Source: Lachnospiraceae bacterium (GTDB taxonomy: Bacteria > Bacillota > Clostridia > Lachnospirales > Lachnospiraceae). Taken from it: 64,000 bases of DNA. This document shows positions 57,704 to 64,000 of the stretch, one piece after another. The notes beneath the pieces were generated by a model. That model did not search any database. It was not told the DNA's origin and worked only from the letters and a program-made list of their open reading frames with translations. How positions within the stretch are numbered: the stretch's first letter is position 1; every line of letters begins with the position of its first letter. Location: NCBI GenBank assembly GCA_028692975.1, contig JAQUWF010000007.1:1-64000 (forward strand). The letters run 5' to 3'. The position numbers and the translations under genes are program-made.

Positions 57704-59701
57704 TTATGTTTCATTCTCCCAGCTGACAATCCGGTAATAGGTTCTCGCCGTAGTAGCGTAGATAATACCGTACATGACCGCGAAGATCACAAAGCACACG
57801 GCTGTGCATCCAATATAGAGGGATGTATTGGTCAGGTTCAAAAGTTCCAGTATCCTTGAAACCATAGGGAATGCAAAGATCACATGTATGCCTGCCGTCA
57901 CCAGTGGCAGGAAGAATACCGTCAGAATCTGGGAGTGGATAGACCGTTTGATCTCCTCATGACTCATACCTACCTTCTGCATGATCACAAATCGCTCCTT
58001 ATCGTCATACCCCTCTGAAATCTGTTTATAATAAATAATCAATATGGTTGCCACCACAAAGAGCAGTCCCAGGAAGATGCCAATATAGAAAAATCCTCCG
58101 TACAGCCCTATGAACCCCTGGGCAGATGCTGCCTTACTCTCCACATAGTTGTCACTTCCACCGAGCTGTTCTTTCAGCTGCTCATAGACCTGTATCTTCG
58201 CCTCGTCTTCTCCTGTCATATCGAATCCCAGTTCAACCTTCACATCCGATGCGTTTTCTCCATAGACAGCCTTCTGCTTTGCATCCAGATTATGCAATAC
58301 ATCCATATCTTTGACTACAATGAAATGACTGCCCGCTATATTGGCTGCCAGCATACCATTTCCCACAAAATGATCCAGTTTTCCCTTTATTTTGTAAGTC
58401 TCATCGAACAATTTCATATCCGCATAATCCCCAAAGGGATCCCGGTTGGAATATATAAGTACCTCTCCATCCTCCAGGGTCTGTTGTTCTCCGGTGGTCC
58501 GGTTATATTCATCCAGTGTGATGAAAAACAGATTGTACAGATTATCCAGATTTACGGCTGTATTATCGTTCCGGTCCGTGTTAAATGTATTCCCCTCCTG
58601 CACAGCACCAAAGGAGAGATACATGTAACTCATTTTAGCGGTAAAGTCAAGTCCCTGGGCCTTCATGATCTTTTCCACCTGATCCATAGTATGCTCGCGA
58701 TACTCCTGGGAATAATCCTTTGACGTAATGGTCAGATCATAAGGATATCTGGTCTTAATAATATCCTCTATACCGATCATCATAGATGAGGTGGAGGATA
58801 CCATAACCAGCACGATAGTAGATAAAATACAGATATTTGCCAAACCCACAGCATTTTGTTTCATACGATAGATCATGCCGGATACACTGGTAAAATGGCG
58901 TGTTTTGTAATAGTAATTCTTGTTTTTCCGAAGCTGCTTCAGCAGGGCGATACTTCCAGCCGAAAAGAGCAGGTACGTTCCCACGATAACAAGGATAACC
59001 GCCACAAAAAATAATAAAATGGCTTCAATGGGGTTTTTGCTGGTAATAGAAATATAATAGCCCGCTCCCAGGCATACCATGCCTACAGCTGCCATAAACC
59101 ATCTGGTCTTCGGCTCGCGTTCTCCTGCACTGGCACTCTTCAAAAGTGCAATAGGCTCTGCCAAATGTATCTGGCGCACAGAATTTGCCAGGATCAGCAG
59201 GAAGATAACCCCGAACATGATCAGCGTATTCAGTGCCGATTTGCCGGAAACATAGAATCCCAGACTGCTCTTGTAGCCCAGTATTTTCAAAAGCAGCAGG
59301 TACATGGCCTTATCCAGCCCGATGCCCAGTGCAATCCCGAATACGCTGCTGATCACATACATGTACAGTGTCTCCATAAAAATCACTTTGGAAATGTGCT
59401 TCTTTTCCATACCCAGAATGTTGAACAGACCGAATTCCCGTTTTCTGCGCTTCATCAAAAAACTGTTCGTATAAAAAAGAAAAATGGCAGAGAAAAGAAT
59501 CACGACCCAGCAGGCCAGGGACAGGGTCATTGCTACCGTCTCGGAGCCAATCATGGTCCGGATCCCCTCATTCATGGAAAGTGAACTCATAATATAATAC
59601 AGTGCAATGGTAAACATGCAGGTCAGCATATAGGGCAGATACGTCTTCCTGTTCTTCTTTATATTGCTGGCTGCAAGTTTGGAATAGAAAAACTTACTCA
59701 T
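57704..59701 (-). CDS. BceB-like ABC transporter permease (second)
   Basis: A 665-residue FtsX-family permease with ten helices and a large extracytoplasmic loop (~320-530). The N-terminal core shows MSKFFYSKLAASNIKKNRKTYLPYML and KRRKREFGLFNILGMEKKHISKVIFMETLYMYV (~85-117); the C-terminal core shows ERFVIMQKVGMSHEEIKRSIHSQIL. It is only distantly similar to the first BceB (47466-49373), mainly in these cores, so the two systems probably respond to different antimicrobials. The start ATG overlaps the end of the ATPase gene by 8 nt behind GGTGG. Confidence 0.92.
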   Translation of the reverse strand: MSKFFYSKLAASNIKKNRKTYLPYMLTCMFTIALYYIMSSLSMNEGIRTMIGSETVAMTLSLACWVVILFSAIFLFYTNSFLMKRRKREFGLFNILGMEKKHISKVIFMETLYMYVISSVFGIALGIGLDKAMYLLLLKILGYKSSLGFYVSGKSALNTLIMFGVIFLLILANSVRQIHLAEPIALLKSASAGEREPKTRWFMAAVGMVCLGAGYYISITSKNPIEAILLFFVAVILVIVGTYLLFSAGSIALLKQLRKNKNYYYKTRHFTSVSGMIYRMKQNAVGLANICILSTIVLVMVSSTSSMMIGIEDIIKTRYPYDLTITSKDYSQEYREHTMDQVEKIMKAQGLDFTAKMSYMYLSFGAVQEGNTFNTDRNDNTAVNLDNLYNLFFITLDEYNRTTGEQQTLEDGEVLIYSNRDPFGDYADMKLFDETYKIKGKLDHFVGNGMLAANIAGSHFIVVKDMDVLHNLDAKQKAVYGENASDVKVELGFDMTGEDEAKIQVYEQLKEQLGGSDNYVESKAASAQGFIGLYGGFFYIGIFLGLLFVVATILIIYYKQISEGYDDKERFVIMQKVGMSHEEIKRSIHSQILTVFFLPLVTAGIHVIFAFPMVSRILELLNLTNTSLYIGCTAVCFVIFAVMYGIIYATTARTYYRIVSWENET

Positions 59702-60461
59702 ACTGATCACCACCCGTCGCAATCAAAGTGAGGGTATCCGCAATCTTTTGATACATCTCCTCATTGGAACTGGAGCCGCGGTAGATCTGATGGAATACTT
59801 CCCCATCCTTGATGAATAAAACACGCCCCGCATGACTGGCCGCCTTGGTGGAATGGGTTACCATAAGGATGGTCTGTCCGTCCTCATTGATCTCATTAAA
59901 GAGCCGCAGCAACCCATCCGTAGCGCGTGAATCCAATGCTCCGGTCGGTTCATCTGCCAGCACCAGCTTTGGATGGGTGATCAGGGCTCTGGCTACTGCC
60001 GTTCTCTGTTTTTGCCCGCCGGAAATTTCATAAGGATACTTTTCCAGAATATCTTTGATGCCCAGTTTCTTTACGATTGGCAGCAAACGGCCCTTCATCT
60101 CCACATAATCCTTGCCGGACAGAACCAGAGGCAGGAAAATATTATCCTGTATAGAGAAATTATCCAGCAGATTAAAGTCCTGAAAGACAAATCCCAGATT
60201 ATCTCTGCGGAATGCAGACATTTCCTTTTCTTTGATACCGGATATTTTTTTGCCGTCCAGCAGGATGTCACCCGCTGTCGGCTTATCAAGTGCCGCCAGA
60301 ATATTTAAGAGTGTGGTCTTACCGGAACCGGACTCGCCCATGATTGCCACATATTCTCCCTCTTCCACGGAGAAACATACGTCTGAGAGTGCCTGTACCT
60401 GATTACCACCGAAACGTGTGGTATAAATTTTCTTAAGATTGTTTACCTCTAATATTGCCAT
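59694..60461 (-). CDS. BceA-like ABC transporter ATP-binding protein (second)
   Basis: A 255-residue ATPase: Walker A GESGSGKTTLLN, FVFQDFNLLDNFSIQDNIFLPLVL, signature ISGGQKQRTAVARALI, Walker B KLVLADEPTGALD, H-loop MVTHS, and the extra GRVLFIKDGEVFHQI strand typical of MacB/BceA. Co-translated with the BceB gene. It has its own promoter with operator-like repeats in the spacer after the kinase gene. ATG behind AAAGGAGG. Confidence 0.94.
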   Translation of the reverse strand: MAILEVNNLKKIYTTRFGGNQVQALSDVCFSVEEGEYVAIMGESGSGKTTLLNILAALDKPTAGDILLDGKKISGIKEKEMSAFRRDNLGFVFQDFNLLDNFSIQDNIFLPLVLSGKDYVEMKGRLLPIVKKLGIKDILEKYPYEISGGQKQRTAVARALITHPKLVLADEPTGALDSRATDGLLRLFNEINEDGQTILMVTHSTKAASHAGRVLFIKDGEVFHQIYRGSSSNEEMYQKIADTLTLIATGGDQYE

Positions 60462-60492
60462 GTGAAATGACCTCCTTTTCTTTTACACTCTC

Positions 60493-60600
60493 ATTATAAA
60501 AAAACAGCCTCCTGCCCACCATTGAATCCTGTGACATTTCGGCTGTTTCATGTGACATTTTTGTAAGGTGGTCGTAACTGTTCAGTACCTGAATAGTTAC
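60493..60600 (-). promoter_or_regulatory. BceA2 promoter with BceR-type direct repeats, and a hairpin after the kinase gene
   Basis: TATAAT (60498-60493) has no -35 but two direct repeats lie upstream: TGTGACATTT (plus strand) at 60530-60539 and 60551-60560, spacing 21 bp (two helical turns); the outer one continues as TGACA-TTTT-TGTAA (60553-60566). At 60574-60600, GTAACTGTTCAG and CTGAATAGTTAC pair, a stem just beyond the kinase stop. The arrangement suggests activation by the upstream OmpR-type regulator. Confidence 0.6.
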
Positions 60601-60614
60601 AAGTGGTGTATGTT

Positions 60615-61622
60615 TTATTCTACCTCAAGTTTTACAGAATGCAGGTCGAGCCACAGGGTCGTGCCATGTCCTGCCTGGGATTCTACGCCGATCTTATGGG
60701 ACAGCTTATCTGCCGTCTTTTTGCACAGATAGAGGCCCAGTCCTGTAGACTTCTTGTTCGCCCTTCCATTATACCCGGTAAATCCCTTCTCAAAGATCCG
60801 GGGCAAATCCTCTGGCGCGATGCCAATGCCTGTATCCGTGATCCGCAGCATCTTTCTCTCGTCAACTGAGATGGTAATGCTGCCACTGTCTGTATATTTC
60901 AATCCATTGGACAAAACCTGTTCCAGTATAAAACGCAGCCATTTCTCATCAGTGAGCACCATGGCCTCTGTGGGTTCATAATGCAAACTTATCTTTTTCC
61001 GGACGAACTGGGGTGCGAATTTGCGGATAGACTTGCGGATCAACTCATCCAGCGGATATTCCCGAAAAACAAAATCCGAGGAGGTACTGTCCAGCCGAAA
61101 ATAAGTAAGCACCATCTCCACATACTGTTCGATGCGGAACAGCTCTGCCAGAAGTTCTTTGTTCTCTTCCGTGTCCTGCCCCTGCAGGACCAGCTTCATA
61201 GCAGCGATGGGGGCCTTGATCTGGTGAACCCAGGTGGTGTAATAGTCTATGGACTCCTGCCGTTTCTTTCTCCACTCGTTGCTGTTCGCCTGATTCTGTT
61301 TCTGCAGCGTGTCCACCATAGCGAAAAGCTCTTCCTCCATGAGATTGGAAACCTTTGGAAGTTTCTGCGACAGCATGGCTATCTTCTGCCGAATGTCTTC
61401 TATATGATGGTATCTTTTGTAATAATGTGCAAAATGTACACTCAGCAACAGTATGGCAGCCAGAATACACAGACCGAAGGCATACCATACCGGTTCTGCT
61501 TCCACTCCATACAAATAGAAAATCCATAGAAAGATACCGGAAAACAGCAAAAAAGTGCCTGCCACATATCTATTCTGGACGATATATTTTCTTAAAATAC
61601 GGAAAAAATCATTTTCTTTCAA
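60615..61622 (-). CDS. BceS-like sensor histidine kinase (first)
   Basis: A 335-residue kinase with two closely spaced N-terminal helices (YVAGTFLLFSGIFLWIFYLYG and WYAFGLCILAAILLLSVHFAHYY), then a coiled region, the phosphoacceptor segment YYTTWVHQIKAPIAAMKLVLQG (His ~ residue 133), N box LEQVLSNGLKYTD, G1 DTGIGI and G2 STGLGLYLCK. Intramembrane-sensing architecture as in BceS/VraS-like proteins partnered with BceAB transporters. The start is TTG behind AGGAGGAAGACA; no ATG fits. Between its response regulator gene (28-nt gap) and bceAB. Confidence 0.92.
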   Translation of the reverse strand: MKENDFFRILRKYIVQNRYVAGTFLLFSGIFLWIFYLYGVEAEPVWYAFGLCILAAILLLSVHFAHYYKRYHHIEDIRQKIAMLSQKLPKVSNLMEEELFAMVDTLQKQNQANSNEWRKKRQESIDYYTTWVHQIKAPIAAMKLVLQGQDTEENKELLAELFRIEQYVEMVLTYFRLDSTSSDFVFREYPLDELIRKSIRKFAPQFVRKKISLHYEPTEAMVLTDEKWLRFILEQVLSNGLKYTDSGSITISVDERKMLRITDTGIGIAPEDLPRIFEKGFTGYNGRANKKSTGLGLYLCKKTADKLSHKIGVESQAGHGTTLWLDLHSVKLEVE

Positions 61623-61650
61623 TGTCTTCCTCCTGCACCAGTTACTTCTA

Positions 61651-62319
61651 TTAAATAATATAGCCGCTGCCTACTTTGGTCTTAATATAATCTGCAAGCC
61701 CTGCCGCCTCCAGTTTCTTGCGCAGTCTTGCAATGTTCACAGTCAGCGTGTTTTCCTCCACATAGGAGTCCACCTCCCACAGCCGCACCATAAGGGTATC
61801 CCGGCTGACCACCTTGCCCCTGTTTTCCATAAGTGTCTGCATGATGCGGAATTCATTGTGGGTCAGATCGATCACCTGTCCATTATAAGACAGGGTCGTA
61901 TTATTCAGGTTCAAAACAGCACCGCCATGCTCCAGTACCGGTACCTTGCCCTGCAAATCATAGGTCCGCCGGAGGATGGCCTGCAGCTTCGCCATAAGCA
62001 CATTCAAATCGAAAGGCTTCGATATGAAATCATCCCCGCCCATATTCATAGCCATAACGATATTCATATTATCCGACGCCGAGGAAATAAAAATCACCGG
62101 TACATTCGATATCCTGCGGATCTCACTGCACCAGTGATAGCCATTAAAAAACGGCAGCGCAATATCCACCAGCACCAAATGCGGGTCAAACTGGGTAAAT
62201 TCGGTCAGCACATTCTGAAAATTCTTCGCGCACCGCACCTCATTCCCCCACGCCCCTATCTGCTTTTCCATAGCCGATGACATTGCCGCATCGTCTTCGA
62301 TGATAAATATTTTATACAT
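61651..62319 (-). CDS. BceR-like OmpR-family response regulator (first)
   Basis: A 222-residue regulator: EDDAAMSSAME, phospho-Asp in LVLVDIALPFFNGYHWCSEIRR (~residue 52), SSASDNMNIVMAMNMGGDDFISKPFDLNVLMAKLQAILRR; DNA-binding winged helix with LTHNEFRIMQTLMENRGKVVSRDTLMVRLWEVDSYVEENTLTVNIARLRKKL. First gene of the RR-HK-bceA-bceB cluster. The ATG is behind GAGAGG; the longer in-frame start is unlikely because it adds 35 residues of non-receiver sequence. Confidence 0.93.
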   Translation of the reverse strand: MYKIFIIEDDAAMSSAMEKQIGAWGNEVRCAKNFQNVLTEFTQFDPHLVLVDIALPFFNGYHWCSEIRRISNVPVIFISSASDNMNIVMAMNMGGDDFISKPFDLNVLMAKLQAILRRTYDLQGKVPVLEHGGAVLNLNNTTLSYNGQVIDLTHNEFRIMQTLMENRGKVVSRDTLMVRLWEVDSYVEENTLTVNIARLRKKLEAAGLADYIKTKVGSGYII

Positions 62320-62422
62320 GGTTTCTACCTCTCGTTTTATGTTATTCACATCATAAAACATTTGAGTGGATATGTCAAAATGCATATACGCGGCATCTGA
62401 AAATGATGTAAAGTTCAAAAAC

Positions 62423-62467
62423 AAAAAACGGTTTCAAATATGTGAAATCATATCCGAAACCGTTTTT
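62423..62467. terminator. Terminator downstream of the aldose-1-epimerase-like gene
   Basis: AAAAAACGGTTTC (62423-62435) and GAAACCGTTTTT (62456-62467) form a strong stem around a 20-nt AT-rich loop; on the minus strand the second arm ends in a T tract. It ends the minus-strand gene at 62486. Confidence 0.88.
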
Positions 62468-62485
62468 ATCATTCATTTTTGTCTG

Positions 62486-63370
62486 CTAAAAAGAATCCTT
62501 TATCTCAATCCACCACTCATTCCTATAACTGCCTCCAGGGTTTAAAGACACCAGATTGTCCTGCTTTTCTATATCCTCGATCACGTCCTTCCGAGACGGC
62601 AGGGAACTCCACGGCTCGATACAGACATAATCCACTTCCACTAACGGCCAGTGCCAGATACCCAAATAATCCATCTGGGGAAATCCAACCTGGATCTGTG
62701 TTGTGTTCTTCCTGCTTTTCAGTACCGCCCGATGTCCCATGTTTTTCAGAACAATGGCATCCTGATCAAACAAATCATGACGCAGCCCTATTTTCTTATC
62801 CTGCAATTCAAATAATACGTTTTTTTCTTCCATCACAAAGCAATCATCTGACAGCCCGATCTGTATAGGCATATGTGCTTCCGGCAATTCCAGCTCGTAA
62901 TCTTCGAATCGCAGTTTTTTATCCATGGGTATCTGAAATCCCGGATGTCCGCCAACGCCAAAATACATGGGATTTAATCCTGCATTCTCTACGTTGTAGG
63001 TAATATTTAATCGCTCATCTTCCAGGCTATAACAAATAGAAAATACAAATTCAAAAGGATACTCTACTCTGGTTTCCTCATCTGCTTCTAATCGGAATAT
63101 GAGTTCTGATTGGGATTGTCTGCAAAGAGCAAATTGTTTGTCTTTTGCAAAACCATGGATTCCCATATTGTATGTTTTCCCCTGATACCAATATTGTTTG
63201 CCCGTCATTCTTCCTATGTACGGAAACAGATTCGGTGCCTTTTCCGACCAGGTCTTTTGATCTCCCTGCCACAAAAATTCCACTCCTGCTCTGTTTTGAA
63301 TAGATTGCAGCTGCGCTCCCATATCCGAGATTTTGACTTCTAAGTATTGATTTTTGATTATATAGTTCAT
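62486..63370 (-). CDS. Aldose 1-epimerase family protein (LacX/YphB-like)
   Basis: A 294-residue galactose-mutarotase-like beta-sandwich protein: YLEVKISDMGAQLQSIQNRAGVEFLWQGD, ALFPYIGR-like NLFPYIGRMTGKQY, GIHGFAKDKQF (His), YFGVGGHPGFQIPMDK (second His), and the C-terminal EPWSSLPSR. LacX-like members have one conserved His pair and act on aldoses or hexose-6-phosphates; the catalytic Glu is expected near the C-terminus. No neighbour points to its substrate. ATG follows AGGGACAAAAA. Confidence 0.87.
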   Translation of the reverse strand: MNYIIKNQYLEVKISDMGAQLQSIQNRAGVEFLWQGDQKTWSEKAPNLFPYIGRMTGKQYWYQGKTYNMGIHGFAKDKQFALCRQSQSELIFRLEADEETRVEYPFEFVFSICYSLEDERLNITYNVENAGLNPMYFGVGGHPGFQIPMDKKLRFEDYELELPEAHMPIQIGLSDDCFVMEEKNVLFELQDKKIGLRHDLFDQDAIVLKNMGHRAVLKSRKNTTQIQVGFPQMDYLGIWHWPLVEVDYVCIEPWSSLPSRKDVIEDIEKQDNLVSLNPGGSYRNEWWIEIKDSF

Positions 63371-63389
63371 TTTTTGTCCCTCTAAAGTA

Positions 63390-63602
63390 TCAAATTGTAA
63401 AAGTCTCCATTAACTTATCAGTATACACTCTTTCGTAGTCTATGACAAACTCAATAATCTGAAGATATTCTGGTGTGAATCCATAATCAAATGGCCCATT
63501 AATGGACACAGTATCCAGTCCATGTTCTGCAAAATTCTTCCAGGTCGGACGGACCGATCTGGCTATCTGGCATTGATGCATAACCTTCTGTTCATGCAGC
63601 AA
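63390..63602 (-). CDS. Short hypothetical ORF or gene remnant
   Basis: A 70-codon frame in the spacer between the Rpn-like and epimerase genes. It would start at TTG with no ribosome-binding site and contains WKNFAEHGLDTVSINGPFDYG and EYLQIIEFVIDYERVYTDKL, which has normal coding character but no family I recognise. It could be the end of a lost gene. Confidence 0.3.
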   Translation of the reverse strand: MLHEQKVMHQCQIARSVRPTWKNFAEHGLDTVSINGPFDYGFTPEYLQIIEFVIDYERVYTDKLMETFTI

Positions 63603-63619
63603 CTTCTATTTTATCTTAC

Positions 63620-64000
63620 CTAACTGATTTTCCGATAAACCTCATCCTCGCTATATCCGTCTACATCACTGCCGATTGCATCTATAATGCTCTGTACAAA
63701 ATCAGTATTCTCCTCAACCGCAGCCGCAATTGTTTCACAATCCTGATTCTTCTGGACTTTCTTATATACCTGTTGAATCACTTTTCTTACTTCTCCTTCA
63801 ACTCTTCCATCTTCTCTAATTCCCTGCAGCGCTTTACACACATTCACTTCCTCCTTTTTCTCTTTTTCCATATATTCTCTGATTTCTTTCGCATCTGCCA
63901 TGACTTCTATGGTTTCACAGGTCTCCCTTGGGACTGACTCGAATAATGCTTGATTTTCTTCTATGAACCGCTTTAACGCTTCCTTATCTTCCTGATACTT
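63620..64000 (-). CDS. Rpn-family recombination-promoting nuclease/putative transposase, C-terminal part (5' end outside window)
   Basis: The frame stays open from the stop at 63620 to the right edge (127 codons). Visible: YQEDKEALKRFIEENQALFESVPRE, then AKEIREYMEKEKKEEVNVCKALQGIREDGRVEGEVRKVI, the helical and coiled C-terminal region typical of Rpn/PD-(D/E)XK proteins of Lachnospiraceae. The N-terminal nuclease domain (D-x-ExK type) would lie beyond position 64000. An internal ATG at 63901 is not the start. Such genes are often duplicated and mobile. Confidence 0.6.
   Translation of the reverse strand, partial: KYQEDKEALKRFIEENQALFESVPRETCETIEVMADAKEIREYMEKEKKEEVNVCKALQGIREDGRVEGEVRKVIQQVYKKVQKNQDCETIAAAVEENTDFVQSIIDAIGSDVDGYSEDEVYRKIS

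Overview
The window looks like a chromosomal segment of a gut Firmicute, most likely a Lachnospiraceae member close to Blautia or Ruminococcus. The basis is gene content and style: strong AGGAGG ribosome-binding sites with some GTG and TTG starts, an O2-sensitive glycyl-radical enzyme with its activase, BceAB/BceRS-type modules, a choline-binding-type repeat lipoprotein, NhaC, and a small ferredoxin-type sulfite reductase. Species cannot be named from sequence alone. No phage, integrative element, transposase or CRISPR array is visible.

Layout. 1-3176 is dominated by non-coding repeats: an 81-bp tandem array, a 5'-truncated GNAT gene, a small XRE regulator/membrane-protein pair, a ~1.1-kb 51-bp tandem array, and a long inverted-repeat element. 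3177-5363 is a padR / HAAS-RodA-like / vanZ operon. 5564-19840 is mostly housekeeping: argS, degV, an M20 amidohydrolase, a Zn-dependent phospholipase C-like protein, the rluF-ligA-metA-sulfite reductase operon, a cell-wall-binding lipoprotein, an SH3 membrane protein, tRNA-Arg(CCG), nhaC and yaaA, followed by a MATE exporter to 21196.

21288-40602 is about 19 kb of carbohydrate catabolism in two units. The first (minus strand, 27241 to 21374) encodes a ROK kinase, a YbiW/PflF-type glycyl-radical enzyme, its activase, an allulose-6-phosphate-3-epimerase-like protein and a fructose-6-phosphate-aldolase-like protein. A divergent DeoR regulator is the likely controller. By analogy with E. coli YbiW/FsaA this is an 'anhydroglycolysis' module (1,5-anhydroglucitol-6-phosphate to 1-deoxyfructose-6-phosphate to glyceraldehyde-3-phosphate plus hydroxyacetone), here with an extra epimerase and its own kinase. 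The second unit (39402 to 28255) is a 13-gene operon under a LacI regulator with two clear palindromic operators. It encodes an RpiB-like isomerase, three SIS-domain isomerases, a ribose-type ABC importer, a PfkB kinase, two Gfo/Idh/MocA dehydrogenases, a VOC protein and 3-hexulose-6-phosphate synthase. Its substrate is unknown.

40603-42335 is gene-free: seven exact 166-bp tandem units, three 25-bp repeats and a ~270-bp multibranched inverted repeat. This mirrors the layering at 1565-3176. 42336-62319 is an envelope-stress and export region: an ABC-2 exporter with a divergent NarL-type two-component system, two BceAB-type exporters, two OmpR-type two-component systems, a RhuM-Fic/XRE pair, and small enzymes (DJ-1/PfpI, a WYL regulator, esterase, pentapeptide protein, GNAT). 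The window ends with an aldose-1-epimerase-like gene, a doubtful short ORF and the C-terminal part of an Rpn-family nuclease cut by the right edge.
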